Source: CAZAMI01 sp964627805 (GTDB lineage: Archaea > Thermoproteota > Thermoprotei_A > Sulfolobales > NBVN01). Taken from it: a stretch of 64,000 nucleotides of DNA. How positions within the stretch are numbered: position 1 is the first letter of the stretch; each line of letters begins with the position of its first letter. Shown here one piece after another: positions 32,532 through 39,289 of the stretch. A program made the translations under genes and the position numbers. The notes below the pieces were generated by a model, which saw only the letters and a list, made by a program, of their open reading frames with translations, was not told the DNA's origin and searched no databases. Where the stretch lies: NCBI GenBank assembly GCA_964627805.1, contig CAZVLA010000052.1, positions 1 through 64,000 on the forward strand, written 5' to 3'.

Positions 32532-32822
32532 TCACTCTTCCACTTTCAGGATATCTCCTGTAGGAGTAACGAGGCTGTAGCTCTGCTTGTGGTAGCCTTT
32601 CTCGATGAACGCCTTCACTGCGTCATGTAGGCTACCCGTTATCACGTCAACGATGTCCTCTTTATGCACAGTTAGCGCCGTGCCCTTCACTACGAGGTAT
32701 ACGGGTGATGTGCTCCCCACGCACTTCAGCGTGTACTCCTTTTCTTCGACCCCTACAAACACCTTAACATAAATTCCTGCATACGTTTCCCCTCCCTGCC
32801 CTAAGAAGTACCCTAACACCAT
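32532..32822 (-). CDS. Unknown protein with MVLGYFLGQG N-terminus
   Basis: 96 residues. MVLGYFLGQGGET matches the start of the product of 31792-32145. The remainder is beta-rich with one central Cys and a helical end. ATG follows GGTGATAGT. A possible member of a second tag family; function unknown. Confidence 0.5.
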   Translation of the reverse strand: MVLGYFLGQGGETYAGIYVKVFVGVEEKEYTLKCVGSTSPVYLVVKGTALTVHKEDIVDVITGSLHDAVKAFIEKGYHKQSYSLVTPTGDILKVEE

Positions 32823-32856
32823 ACTATCACCACGTAAAGAATGTTGGGTGTGTATT

Positions 32857-33141
32857 TTAGTATTTGTTATACTTGGTTAATGACTTAAGTATTTCTTCAG
32901 CCACTCTAAGACCTTTAGGAGTTAATACGTACGCACCCCTCACTAACTTCGTAACTAACCCCTTCTTAGCCAACCTCATAAGGCACATGTAGGTAGCCTG
33001 AGGCGTAATGCCTAAGGCTTTAGAGACGTCGGACACTGTAAATACTTGAGTCTCTGGAGTAAGTACTCTAGCCACAGCAAGGACTTTAAGGGAGGTGGGT
33101 AAGTTAAGAGTTTTTATCTTCCTGATAACTCTATCGTCCAT
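32857..33141 (-). CDS. Winged-helix regulator
   Basis: 94 residues from ATG 33141 (GTG 33144 also possible), overlapping the previous stop. Residues about 38-90 read VSDVSKALGITPQATYMCLMRL followed by a wing, then LTPKGLRVAEEIL, as in archaeal MarR/PadR-like regulators. Probably controls part of the leftward arm. Confidence 0.7.
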   Translation of the reverse strand: MDDRVIRKIKTLNLPTSLKVLAVARVLTPETQVFTVSDVSKALGITPQATYMCLMRLAKKGLVTKLVRGAYVLTPKGLRVAEEILKSLTKYNKY

Positions 33142-33605
33142 CACACTAGCGCCCCCAACCTCTTGATATCTGATAACCTACCCCTCTCTAGAATCATTAG
33201 TATTTTCAGGGCTTCTAGCCACTCTTTAAGGGCTCTTAGGTTCTTTGGTATCCTCTTACCGTACCTAACCTTACCCTCAGTACTTACGTACACTACGTCC
33301 ATAGCCCAGGAGCTTATCGACCAGCAGTAATCTACGGGTACTAAGCCCCTGACCCATAAGGCTTTGAAAGCCCTCACTAACTCCTGGGAAGTTGTTAAGT
33401 CCTTAATAACTTCAGCCTCAACATCACCGACGCCGTAGAGTATCAGGTAGTTCCTAACGTTATTGATTACAGCTAACTTCAGGACTTCCTCAGGGTAATT
33501 GATTACGTAAGTCTTCAGTACCTCACCATTAACAATGATGCGTGCCCTCACTCTGAACTGGCTCTTAGAAACTACGGACATCCATCTCCTTAACTCACGC
33601 ACCAT
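33141..33605 (-). CDS. Unknown protein, paralogue of the 34526 gene product
   Basis: 154 residues. The segment LVPVDYCWSISSWAMDVVYV and the following GKRIPKNLRALKEWLE align with LVPVRDFWVFDVRNYALRYV and KPIPKSLRDYDEYV of the product of 34526-35038. The family is unknown. The shared core suggests a duplicated, diverging pair. Confidence 0.5.
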   Translation of the reverse strand: MVRELRRWMSVVSKSQFRVRARIIVNGEVLKTYVINYPEEVLKLAVINNVRNYLILYGVGDVEAEVIKDLTTSQELVRAFKALWVRGLVPVDYCWSISSWAMDVVYVSTEGKVRYGKRIPKNLRALKEWLEALKILMILERGRLSDIKRLGALV

Positions 33606-33834
33606 CTACATCCACCCTCAAAGCAGTTACGTAGTCTAGGAATCTGTAATTCACGTAATACTTCATACACGCCTTTGGATGGTGAAAGACGTCCTTACAC
33701 ACAGTAAGGACTATCTTAATTACTGGTACGCCCTTGACGTATATAGTATCTCCGTACCTCCTACCTCCCCTCATTAGAGCCTTATAGTAGTAATACTTGA
33801 ACGTCTCGTAATCTACCTCTAACCACCTAACCAT
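33595..33834 (-). CDS. Small Tyr/Lys-rich protein
   Basis: 79 residues from ATG 33834 after GAGGGTGTGAAG. A longer frame to 33927 exists but would overlap the neighbour without a better ribosome site. It has YYYYKALMRGG and CKDVFHHPKACMKYY segments. No family recognised. Confidence 0.45.
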   Translation of the reverse strand: MVRWLEVDYETFKYYYYKALMRGGRRYGDTIYVKGVPVIKIVLTVCKDVFHHPKACMKYYVNYRFLDYVTALRVDVDGA

Positions 33835-33847
33835 TACTTCACACCCT

Positions 33848-34135
33848 CTACTCCTGAATATGCACCCACACATCTGTAGAGGCTTCAACTGAGTAGGTGT
33901 GAACCCACACGTCAGAAGTCGCCTCACGTACTAGCTCCTCAAGCACGTCAAGAAGCCCATCAATGACCTTATTCGTTACTCTAGAGACTTCCGCCTTATC
34001 AACTGCTGTATCCACGTATATAGTGAGGCTAGTAACTCTTGACAGGGACACTGATTCGAGTAAGTTATCCTTGAAAGTTAGCCTTGCTGAAGTTCCGTCA
34101 TTCAAGAAGAACACCCACTCCTCAACCCAGGGCAT
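33848..34135 (-). CDS. Small protein with a C-terminal repeat
   Basis: 95 residues. It ends with two copies of a short unit (TSDVWVHTYSVE and STDVWVHIQE). The N-terminus is beta-rich and Trp-containing. ATG follows GGGGGTGAGC. Function unknown. Confidence 0.5.
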   Translation of the reverse strand: MPWVEEWVFFLNDGTSARLTFKDNLLESVSLSRVTSLTIYVDTAVDKAEVSRVTNKVIDGLLDVLEELVREATSDVWVHTYSVEASTDVWVHIQE

Positions 34136-34256
34136 CTTTGCTCACCCCCTGCTTAGCTTTCACGCCGCCCCTGTACGATTTGGGCAGTACTAAGGGGCGG
34201 AGGTAGCAGTTGTACCTGCTCCAGTAACAGAATGGTGTGTAGGGGCACTCTCTTAC
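34122..34256 (-). CDS. Possible Cys-rich small protein, start unclear or frameshifted
   Basis: An open frame encodes CPYTPFCYWSRYNCYLRPLV and continues to a stop at 34122, but contains no ATG, GTG or TTG near its beginning. A GTG at 34260 after GGAGGTG starts a different frame (35 residues, ending 34153). The Cys-rich frame looks more protein-like. Either a non-standard start or a one-base frameshift is needed. It fills an otherwise 130-base gap in a tightly packed operon. Confidence 0.3.
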   Translation of the reverse strand, partial: VRECPYTPFCYWSRYNCYLRPLVLPKSYRGGVKAKQGVSKDALG

Positions 34257-34265
34257 TCACTCTCT

Positions 34266-34520
34266 TCACACCTCCCTGCAAATCTTTAATACGCTCCCGA
34301 AAGTCCCAGTAGTTACGCCGTTAGACTCAAGGAGTGCTGATAAGCGTGAGTGAACATCGCACAGAACCTTCACAGAAGTCTTCACTAGCCCCACGTCGCC
34401 ATTCTTTAAGAAGGCATGGAGAGTCATTATCGTTGCACCCACGTCGTAGTATGAGGATTCGAGTAGGTTACTGTATCTCCTAGCCCTCTCCCTGAACAGG
34501 ATATTTCTCAGGAACTTCAT
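34266..34520 (-). CDS. Small helical protein
   Basis: 84 residues from ATG 34520 after GAGGTGAGC; an in-frame GTG at 34529 is less likely. It has an Arg-rich start (RNILFRERARRYSN) and helical body. It overlaps the upstream gene. No family recognised. Confidence 0.45.
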   Translation of the reverse strand: MKFLRNILFRERARRYSNLLESSYYDVGATIMTLHAFLKNGDVGLVKTSVKVLCDVHSRLSALLESNGVTTGTFGSVLKICREV

Positions 34521-34525
34521 CCCGC

Positions 34526-35038
34526 TCACCTCTTAATACCCCTGAGCATGTTCTTAGTTATGCCGTTAGCGTAGGTCCCGCACTCATGGATAGGCACCCT
34601 AATTCTTCTTAACGCTACCTCCTTTATTGTGTCTTCGCACAGCCTCAGCATCTTCACGTACTCGTCATAATCTCTGAGGCTCTTCGGGATGGGTTTCTTT
34701 CTTACGAGTCCCTGCGGGTTTACGTACCTTAATGCGTAGTTCCTGACGTCGAAAACCCAGAAGTCCCTAACAGGAACTAAGTACTGGTCCCACAGGAAGT
34801 TGAGGACACTGTTAAGACTCGTTAAGTACACTAGGATGGAGCTAACAGCGCTAACGTTTATGTAGCCCAGATTGAACCTTCTTAAGGTAAGGTTCAGCCT
34901 TCCCAACAACATCAACGTCTTGCTGTCTCTCGGATATTCTAAAGTGAACTTAGCAGAGTTCTTTCCCTTCACTACCTTAACCTCTATCGGGAACGGAGCG
35001 CAGTTATTGATTACCTCTAAAGCCCGTCTGACTCCCAT
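34526..35038 (-). CDS. Unknown protein, paralogue of the 33141 gene product
   Basis: 170 residues from ATG 35038 after GAGGTGAAGG. The central segment LVPVRDFW...GLVRKKPIPKSLRDY matches the product of 33141-33605. It carries extra C-terminal sequence with IHECGTYANG. Function unknown. Confidence 0.5.
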   Translation of the reverse strand: MGVRRALEVINNCAPFPIEVKVVKGKNSAKFTLEYPRDSKTLMLLGRLNLTLRRFNLGYINVSAVSSILVYLTSLNSVLNFLWDQYLVPVRDFWVFDVRNYALRYVNPQGLVRKKPIPKSLRDYDEYVKMLRLCEDTIKEVALRRIRVPIHECGTYANGITKNMLRGIKR

Positions 35039-35048
35039 CGCCTTCACC

Positions 35049-36062
35049 TCACCACTCCATCGTTACTAGCCTCTTAACGTCCACAGCCCAGTCATCTACT
35101 GTCTTGTAGCCCTTCTGAAGCCTGTAAGTTACTGGGTCCCTAACTGCTCTCTCCACATCATTCAGTATGCCCGAGAATATCTCCTCAATACCGAACTCAC
35201 TAAGGATTTTCTTCACGTCATTAATCTTCTCCATAGCCCTACTAACGTTTATTTTCCTCTCCTTAATCACGGAATCCATAACAGGCGTTAGCCTCGATAT
35301 TATGTCGTCAGCTATCCTTCTAACGTACTCCTCAAGGCTCCTCTTAAACATTTCAGCTACGTCAGGGTCCCTAGCAGACCAGACCCTAACGTCATCTACC
35401 GAAACTCTAACGGGCGTTAGTATTAGGTACACTTCATGGAAGTACTTACGGAACGTAACGTCCACGGGTTCCGTGGAGAGGTTGTACTTACGTAGGAGGT
35501 TCTTTAGCTCCTCCCCATTCTCCTCACGGAACTGCTTAAGTAGTTTGTTAGCCTCATTGATTATCTCATCCGCTCTAGCCTTAACTCTCTTTAACTCCTT
35601 AACCCTAACTTCAGAGACTATGTAGAAGTTCTGTGGTCGGTTCTTTATCACTAATGCATTCTTCGTAAGCCATGCATACACTATGCTTTTGGCTACGTTA
35701 GGTAAATGCATTATCGTCTTCGGCATGAATATTATTTGTAGGTAAAGCCTAGCGTTCTTACCCCTACCTACATGGAGTATACTTGCGAAGTCCTGGGGCT
35801 TCAGCCTCTCTACTTTAATATTGCGGTCCGCAGGTACGTAGAGGTTCTTTAGCCTCCCCGCCCAATCCTCCTGAACTTCTGCCATCCAATCCTTATACTC
35901 CTCAATGAATCCCCTAGCCATCAGTAAGTCCTTAACAGGTATCCTCATGAACGCTACAGTGCCCGGGTCAGGACCTGTTATGCTTACGTTATACCCCTTT
36001 ATGGTTATGGAGGGAGCCCTCACGCCCCCTCCCTCAGCCTGTGTGTGTGTTTCGGGACCCAC
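35049..36062 (-). CDS. Coiled-coil-containing unknown protein
   Basis: 337 residues. GTG 36062 after GGGTGAACCGTA gives MGPETHTQAEGGG, a start also found in the mini-gene at 31179. Residues about 150-215 and 255-310 are heptad-rich and charged. No catalytic motif. Context among phage-like small genes suggests a scaffold or DNA-interacting protein. It ends TMEW, overlapping the ribosome site of the next gene. Confidence 0.55.
   Translation of the reverse strand: MGPETHTQAEGGGVRAPSITIKGYNVSITGPDPGTVAFMRIPVKDLLMARGFIEEYKDWMAEVQEDWAGRLKNLYVPADRNIKVERLKPQDFASILHVGRGKNARLYLQIIFMPKTIMHLPNVAKSIVYAWLTKNALVIKNRPQNFYIVSEVRVKELKRVKARADEIINEANKLLKQFREENGEELKNLLRKYNLSTEPVDVTFRKYFHEVYLILTPVRVSVDDVRVWSARDPDVAEMFKRSLEEYVRRIADDIISRLTPVMDSVIKERKINVSRAMEKINDVKKILSEFGIEEIFSGILNDVERAVRDPVTYRLQKGYKTVDDWAVDVKRLVTMEW
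36044..36060. repeat. Inverted copy of the 31181-31197 sequence
   Basis: TGTGTGTTTCGGGACCC here is the exact reverse complement of the sequence at 31181-31197. Similarity extends imperfectly about 18 bases further to include the GGGTGA ribosome sites. It links the starts of two genes about 4.9 kb apart. Confidence 0.65.
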
Positions 36063-36081
36063 TACGGTTCACCCACAAAAC

Positions 36082-36435
36082 TCAGGTAGAAGGCGGAGTT
36101 TCAGGTAGATTAACAGAAAAAACACGGAATCGGGTTTTATTAGGTAATGTAAGGAATTCAGCGTAGTATGCGATTAAATCAACAACAAAGGAGTAGGCGT
36201 CAGGCTTATCATAGATTGTCGGCATTTCGAAATGGGCTTGAAAACCGCATTTAAGGCACAAGCATTTAACCTCCTTGTAATGCTGTACAATACCGTCCTC
36301 TAACCTCTCTCCCTTCTTTATGAACATTCTGAAGGATACCTTACCGCACCACGGACATGCTTTGATGCCGTAAACGTAAGCCGCCCTCTTCGGGGAGTAA
36401 CTACGTCTTCTCCTTCCCCTTCTTCTCCTGCCCAT
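36082..36435 (-). CDS. Elf1-like transcription elongation factor
   Basis: 117 residues from ATG 36435. The arrangement matches Elf1: a very basic N-terminus (MGRRRRGRRRRSYS), CPWCG (about 28-32), a basic beta hairpin, CLKCGF (about 60-65), then a segment ending KPDAYSFVVDLIAYY, parallel to the Elf1 PVDVYSDWID tail. Known Elf1 proteins bind RNA polymerase during elongation. A viral copy could act on host polymerase. The length is a little greater than usual. Confidence 0.7.
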   Translation of the reverse strand: MGRRRRGRRRRSYSPKRAAYVYGIKACPWCGKVSFRMFIKKGERLEDGIVQHYKEVKCLCLKCGFQAHFEMPTIYDKPDAYSFVVDLIAYYAEFLTLPNKTRFRVFSVNLPETPPST

Positions 36436-36442
36436 CACTCAA

Positions 36443-36577
36443 TCACCCCTGCTTCATATCCTTCCTCAGAACAGCATCCTGCGGTATCGGGAATACTATT
36501 AAGTTTGGTATGTTCCTTCTAATTCTGAGCCATTCCTCGAGTCGCATAATCTTGATTTTAACGGAGTTATCACTCAT
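36443..36577 (-). CDS. 44-residue unknown protein
   Basis: ATG 36577 is chosen because a (TG)n tract with GGGGTG precedes it, and TTATTAATAC lies about 35 bases upstream as a TATA box. The longer frame to 36631 would run through the promoter. The product (MSDNSVKIKIMRLEEWL...) has no known motif. Confidence 0.45.
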   Translation of the reverse strand: MSDNSVKIKIMRLEEWLRIRRNIPNLIVFPIPQDAVLRKDMKQG

Positions 36578-36627
36578 GACTACACCCCACACACACAAAC
36601 TATACTGTATTAATAACGTATAACTTT

Positions 36628-37254
36628 TCACTTCATTCCCTCCATCAAGTTCTTAAGAACCACCCTAACCCTCTCGTCAGCTTCCTCAGTCCTAACAACG
36701 CCTATGAGTTCATGGTAACGTCGCCTCACCGCTAGATACGTCTCTACCGTTTTACTGAAAAAACTCCTTAGGGCTCTAGCTACCTCATTTCTTGACTCCA
36801 GTAAAGTCATCAGGAACAAGAACGACGATATTACACGCTCAACCCTAGGCGATCCGTAACCCAAAGTATGCCTGGGTAACTCACTAGCCACTTCCTCAAC
36901 AAGGGGCGCTACGAAGTTCTTGGGTATAGCATAACGTGCTAACTCCTTAGTAGTGGTTATCATTGAATGGCTTAGATTGTACTCCTTAATCAGCCGAACT
37001 TCATAATCCTCAACACTACTGAATATCGTTACGGTAACGTCAGTATCCTCCCTCATAACGATTCTACCGTTCTCTGTTACGTAGTACTTTAGCCTCTCCA
37101 CTTTGAAACTCCCTGCTCCGTTGTAGTGTAGGTATTCAATGAATTTAAGTAGCTCCTCATGATTCTGGGAGACTACGGAAATCATGAAGTCAGCAAGGGC
37201 AGTAGCCTCACTAGCCAAATCCCTGAAAGCATCCCTTAGAATGTCTAGAATCAT
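36628..37254 (-). CDS. Tandem paralogue family protein, member 1
   Basis: 208 residues from ATG 37254 after GGGGTGAG. It shares an N-terminal NHEELLKFIEYL helix, a central strand region and a C-terminal VVLKNL ending with the next two genes. Mostly helical with a middle beta part. Function unknown; the family appears virus-specific. Confidence 0.55.
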   Translation of the reverse strand: MILDILRDAFRDLASEATALADFMISVVSQNHEELLKFIEYLHYNGAGSFKVERLKYYVTENGRIVMREDTDVTVTIFSSVEDYEVRLIKEYNLSHSMITTTKELARYAIPKNFVAPLVEEVASELPRHTLGYGSPRVERVISSFLFLMTLLESRNEVARALRSFFSKTVETYLAVRRRYHELIGVVRTEEADERVRVVLKNLMEGMK

Positions 37255-37258
37255 AGTC

Positions 37259-37891
37259 TCACCCCATGTTCTTGACAAGAACTTCAAGCCTTGTTAAGCT
37301 GTTGTCGCTCGTTTTGGGTGTCCCCGCTATTAGCTCCCTTACTCTCCTTATCTGCAACGCCAGGTTCGTGAAAAAACGGTGTAGCAGGTTTCTAAGTAGC
37401 TCAAAGTTTTCGGGGTCATTAATCATTAGCAGGAATAGCGCCTCGTCAATGAGCTCCTCAGGAATCCCCCTGCCTCCCGTATACGTCTTGTAATCATAGA
37501 GCCTCTCAGCAACCCAATCAGGCGTTACTCTACCCTCCTCAACTTTCTCGTTATTGTTAGAGCCTATGTAGTACACTATTTCGTTAGTGTCAAAAATTTT
37601 GTCACGGAAGTTAATATGTACGTAGTAAGTCTTGAAGGACCCGTCATACTTGATTTCAACTTTAACGTCCCTGACAGTTACTTTCCTGAAACGGCACTTG
37701 TCAAGAATGTACAGTGTGATTTTCGGGAGGCTGAACTCCCTTAAGTAATTCATGAATAATTCTAGCAATGATATTAAATCACTGTGGTTCTCCATGACGA
37801 AGTCAATGAGTTCACGAGCTAGTTCTCTAGACTCCCTGACATATACGTCAACTTCCTCTACCAGCTCTGAGATACTAACCCTCACTCCCAC
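37259..37891 (-). CDS. Tandem paralogue family protein, member 2
   Basis: 210 residues; GTG 37891 or GTG 37900 after GAGAGGTGAG. Shared landmarks are NHSDLISLLELF, LPKITLYILDKCRFRKV and the ending VLVKNMG. It is more similar to member 3 than to member 1. No motif of known function. Confidence 0.55.
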   Translation of the reverse strand: MGVRVSISELVEEVDVYVRESRELARELIDFVMENHSDLISLLELFMNYLREFSLPKITLYILDKCRFRKVTVRDVKVEIKYDGSFKTYYVHINFRDKIFDTNEIVYYIGSNNNEKVEEGRVTPDWVAERLYDYKTYTGGRGIPEELIDEALFLLMINDPENFELLRNLLHRFFTNLALQIRRVRELIAGTPKTSDNSLTRLEVLVKNMG

Positions 37892-37896
37892 AGCGC

Positions 37897-38508
37897 TCAC
37901 CTCTCGAGATTCTTGAGCGTTACGATAACTCTACCTTCGGGCTCGGTATCCTCGCTAATACGCCTCACAATGTTGTTTACTATGTTCACTAGCTTCCTGA
38001 GGCTCTCAGCCTTCTCCCGAATCACTGCCTTCATAGCTTCAGCAAGTGCCTCTATGTTCCTCCTGTCTGCAAGAGTAATGATTAATGTAGCCTCATCAAT
38101 GAGGAGCGCTACGTCGGTGAGGTACCTGTCTGTAGTGTGGATCATCAAAGCACTCGCCACTTCGTTAGCGTCAAAGTTCCTCAGGAGCGAGATGATAGAC
38201 TTGCGCACCTTGTACACTACATCCCGACCACTGTAGAGGAACACTACGCGGTAGCTTGCCTCTGGTGAGTCATCAATGTACATCTCCACGTTAGTAGCGT
38301 TGATAGCTTTAAAGCACCCTTCGTCAAATACGTAAAGCGTGAATTTCGGCAGGACTAGCCTCTTCCTAGGCGCTTTATACAGTATCCACTTAATGAGGCT
38401 TATGACTTCCTCGTGGTTAGCCACTACGATATCCCTAAAGAACTTCGCTAGCTTTCTGCCCCATAACAGGTACTCCTCTTCAGTGCCCCTCACTTTGAGT
38501 CTCAGCAC
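37897..38508 (-). CDS. Tandem paralogue family protein, member 3
   Basis: 203 residues; GTG 38508 (or GTG 38517) after GGGGTGAT. It has NHEEVISLIKWI, LPKFTLYVFDEGCFKAI and the ending VTLKNLER. Together with the two genes downstream it forms a three-gene tandem array. Divergence is greatest in the central region, as if ligand or partner specificity differs. Confidence 0.55.
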   Translation of the reverse strand: MLRLKVRGTEEEYLLWGRKLAKFFRDIVVANHEEVISLIKWILYKAPRKRLVLPKFTLYVFDEGCFKAINATNVEMYIDDSPEASYRVVFLYSGRDVVYKVRKSIISLLRNFDANEVASALMIHTTDRYLTDVALLIDEATLIITLADRRNIEALAEAMKAVIREKAESLRKLVNIVNNIVRRISEDTEPEGRVIVTLKNLER

Positions 38509-38527
38509 GACTATCACCCCCTCGAGG

Positions 38528-38737
38528 TTACGCTCTCTCTACCTCCATAACGTAAGCCTCCTGCTCTACGTAAGCCTCAGGCTTCTTAACCTCCTCTTCA
38601 ACCTTAGTATCAATCCCTAACCTTCTCAGAATCTCTTCGAGCCTAGTACGTTCGGCGAAGCACTCCTTACCGACGAAGCCATTGAAGTCCACGGAGACTT
38701 TACCGTCTTTACTAACCTTAATTATTATCTCCTTCAT
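38528..38737 (-). CDS. DUF2997-like protein
   Basis: 69 residues from ATG 38737 after GGGTGAGAGG. KEIIIKVSKDGKVSVDFNGF, then GKECFAERTRLEEILRRLG, matches the DUF2997 layout (a short beta sheet, G-K-x-C, then a helix). The C-terminal 20 residues are an acidic extension. In bacteria and plastids DUF2997 is encoded beside DUF1257 (Ycf35) and Ycf46, as here. Function unknown. Confidence 0.65.
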   Translation of the reverse strand: MKEIIIKVSKDGKVSVDFNGFVGKECFAERTRLEEILRRLGIDTKVEEEVKKPEAYVEQEAYVMEVERA

Positions 38738-38742
38738 CCCTC

Positions 38743-39135
38743 TCACCCTAAAGCGTAGGCATGAATCACTATGCTTTCCCTCTGCTCCTGCTCCGTAACG
38801 TCATAGCCGAGCTCCTGAAGCGCCTCCTTAACAGCCTCGGCAGTGTAGAGCTTCTGGAGCTCCTGTTGAAACTCTTGAGCTGTCATCGGTGCGTCATGGT
38901 CGTCAACATGCACTACTACCTCACCTTTACTGTTTATCTCCACGCCATAACCATTACCATACGGCAGGCTAGTCTCTAGTAAGTAATTAACCCTCCTCCT
39001 GAAGTTCCAGCCCCTCACAACTGCATTAGTCTTTACAGTAGCGTTTAGTTTCTCTGCTAGCCTCTGCAGGGCTCTCTCTAGAACTCTAGCGTCAGGGTTC
39101 TGAATCTTCACCTTAACCACTGCGTAGTGGCTCAA
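38743..39135 (-). CDS. DUF1257 (Ycf35)-like protein
   Basis: 130 residues, TTG start coupled to the preceding stop. MSHYAVVKVKIQNPDARVLE parallels the Ycf35 start MSHF(S/T)xIKTxI. The C-terminal half has a helix and ...ALQELGYDVTEQEQRES, as in the family. It lies five bases upstream of the DUF2997-like gene and downstream of a Ycf46-like ATPase. Family function is unknown. Confidence 0.65.
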   Translation of the reverse strand: MSHYAVVKVKIQNPDARVLERALQRLAEKLNATVKTNAVVRGWNFRRRVNYLLETSLPYGNGYGVEINSKGEVVVHVDDHDAPMTAQEFQQELQKLYTAEAVKEALQELGYDVTEQEQRESIVIHAYALG

Positions 39136-39263
39136 CCGCAGAGCACCTCCCTAACCTCTCCCTTAACTCCGTACTTCTTCTTTAGAATCTCTATTAACTT
39201 TCTCCCCACCCTCCCGTGGGTGGGGTACATGATGTATATTGAGTTTCTCCTAACTACGATCAT
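39132..39263 (-). CDS. 43-residue basic protein
   Basis: ATG 39263; the stop overlaps the TTG of the DUF1257-like gene, and GGAGGTG inside this frame serves that gene. The product is basic (MIVVRRNSIYIMYPTHGR...) and unmatched to any family I know. Its position inside the Ycf46/Ycf35 set argues for translational coupling with it. Confidence 0.5.
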   Translation of the reverse strand: MIVVRRNSIYIMYPTHGRVGRKLIEILKKKYGVKGEVREVLCG

Positions 39264-39289
39264 TTTTAACTCGCCCCGACAAAACGGGT

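Noticed and set aside
39204..39225. Hairpin CCCCACCC/GGGTGGGG as a terminator
   Set aside because: It lies inside the 43-residue gene at 39132-39263 with no T-run after it on either strand, and archaeal terminators do not need hairpins.
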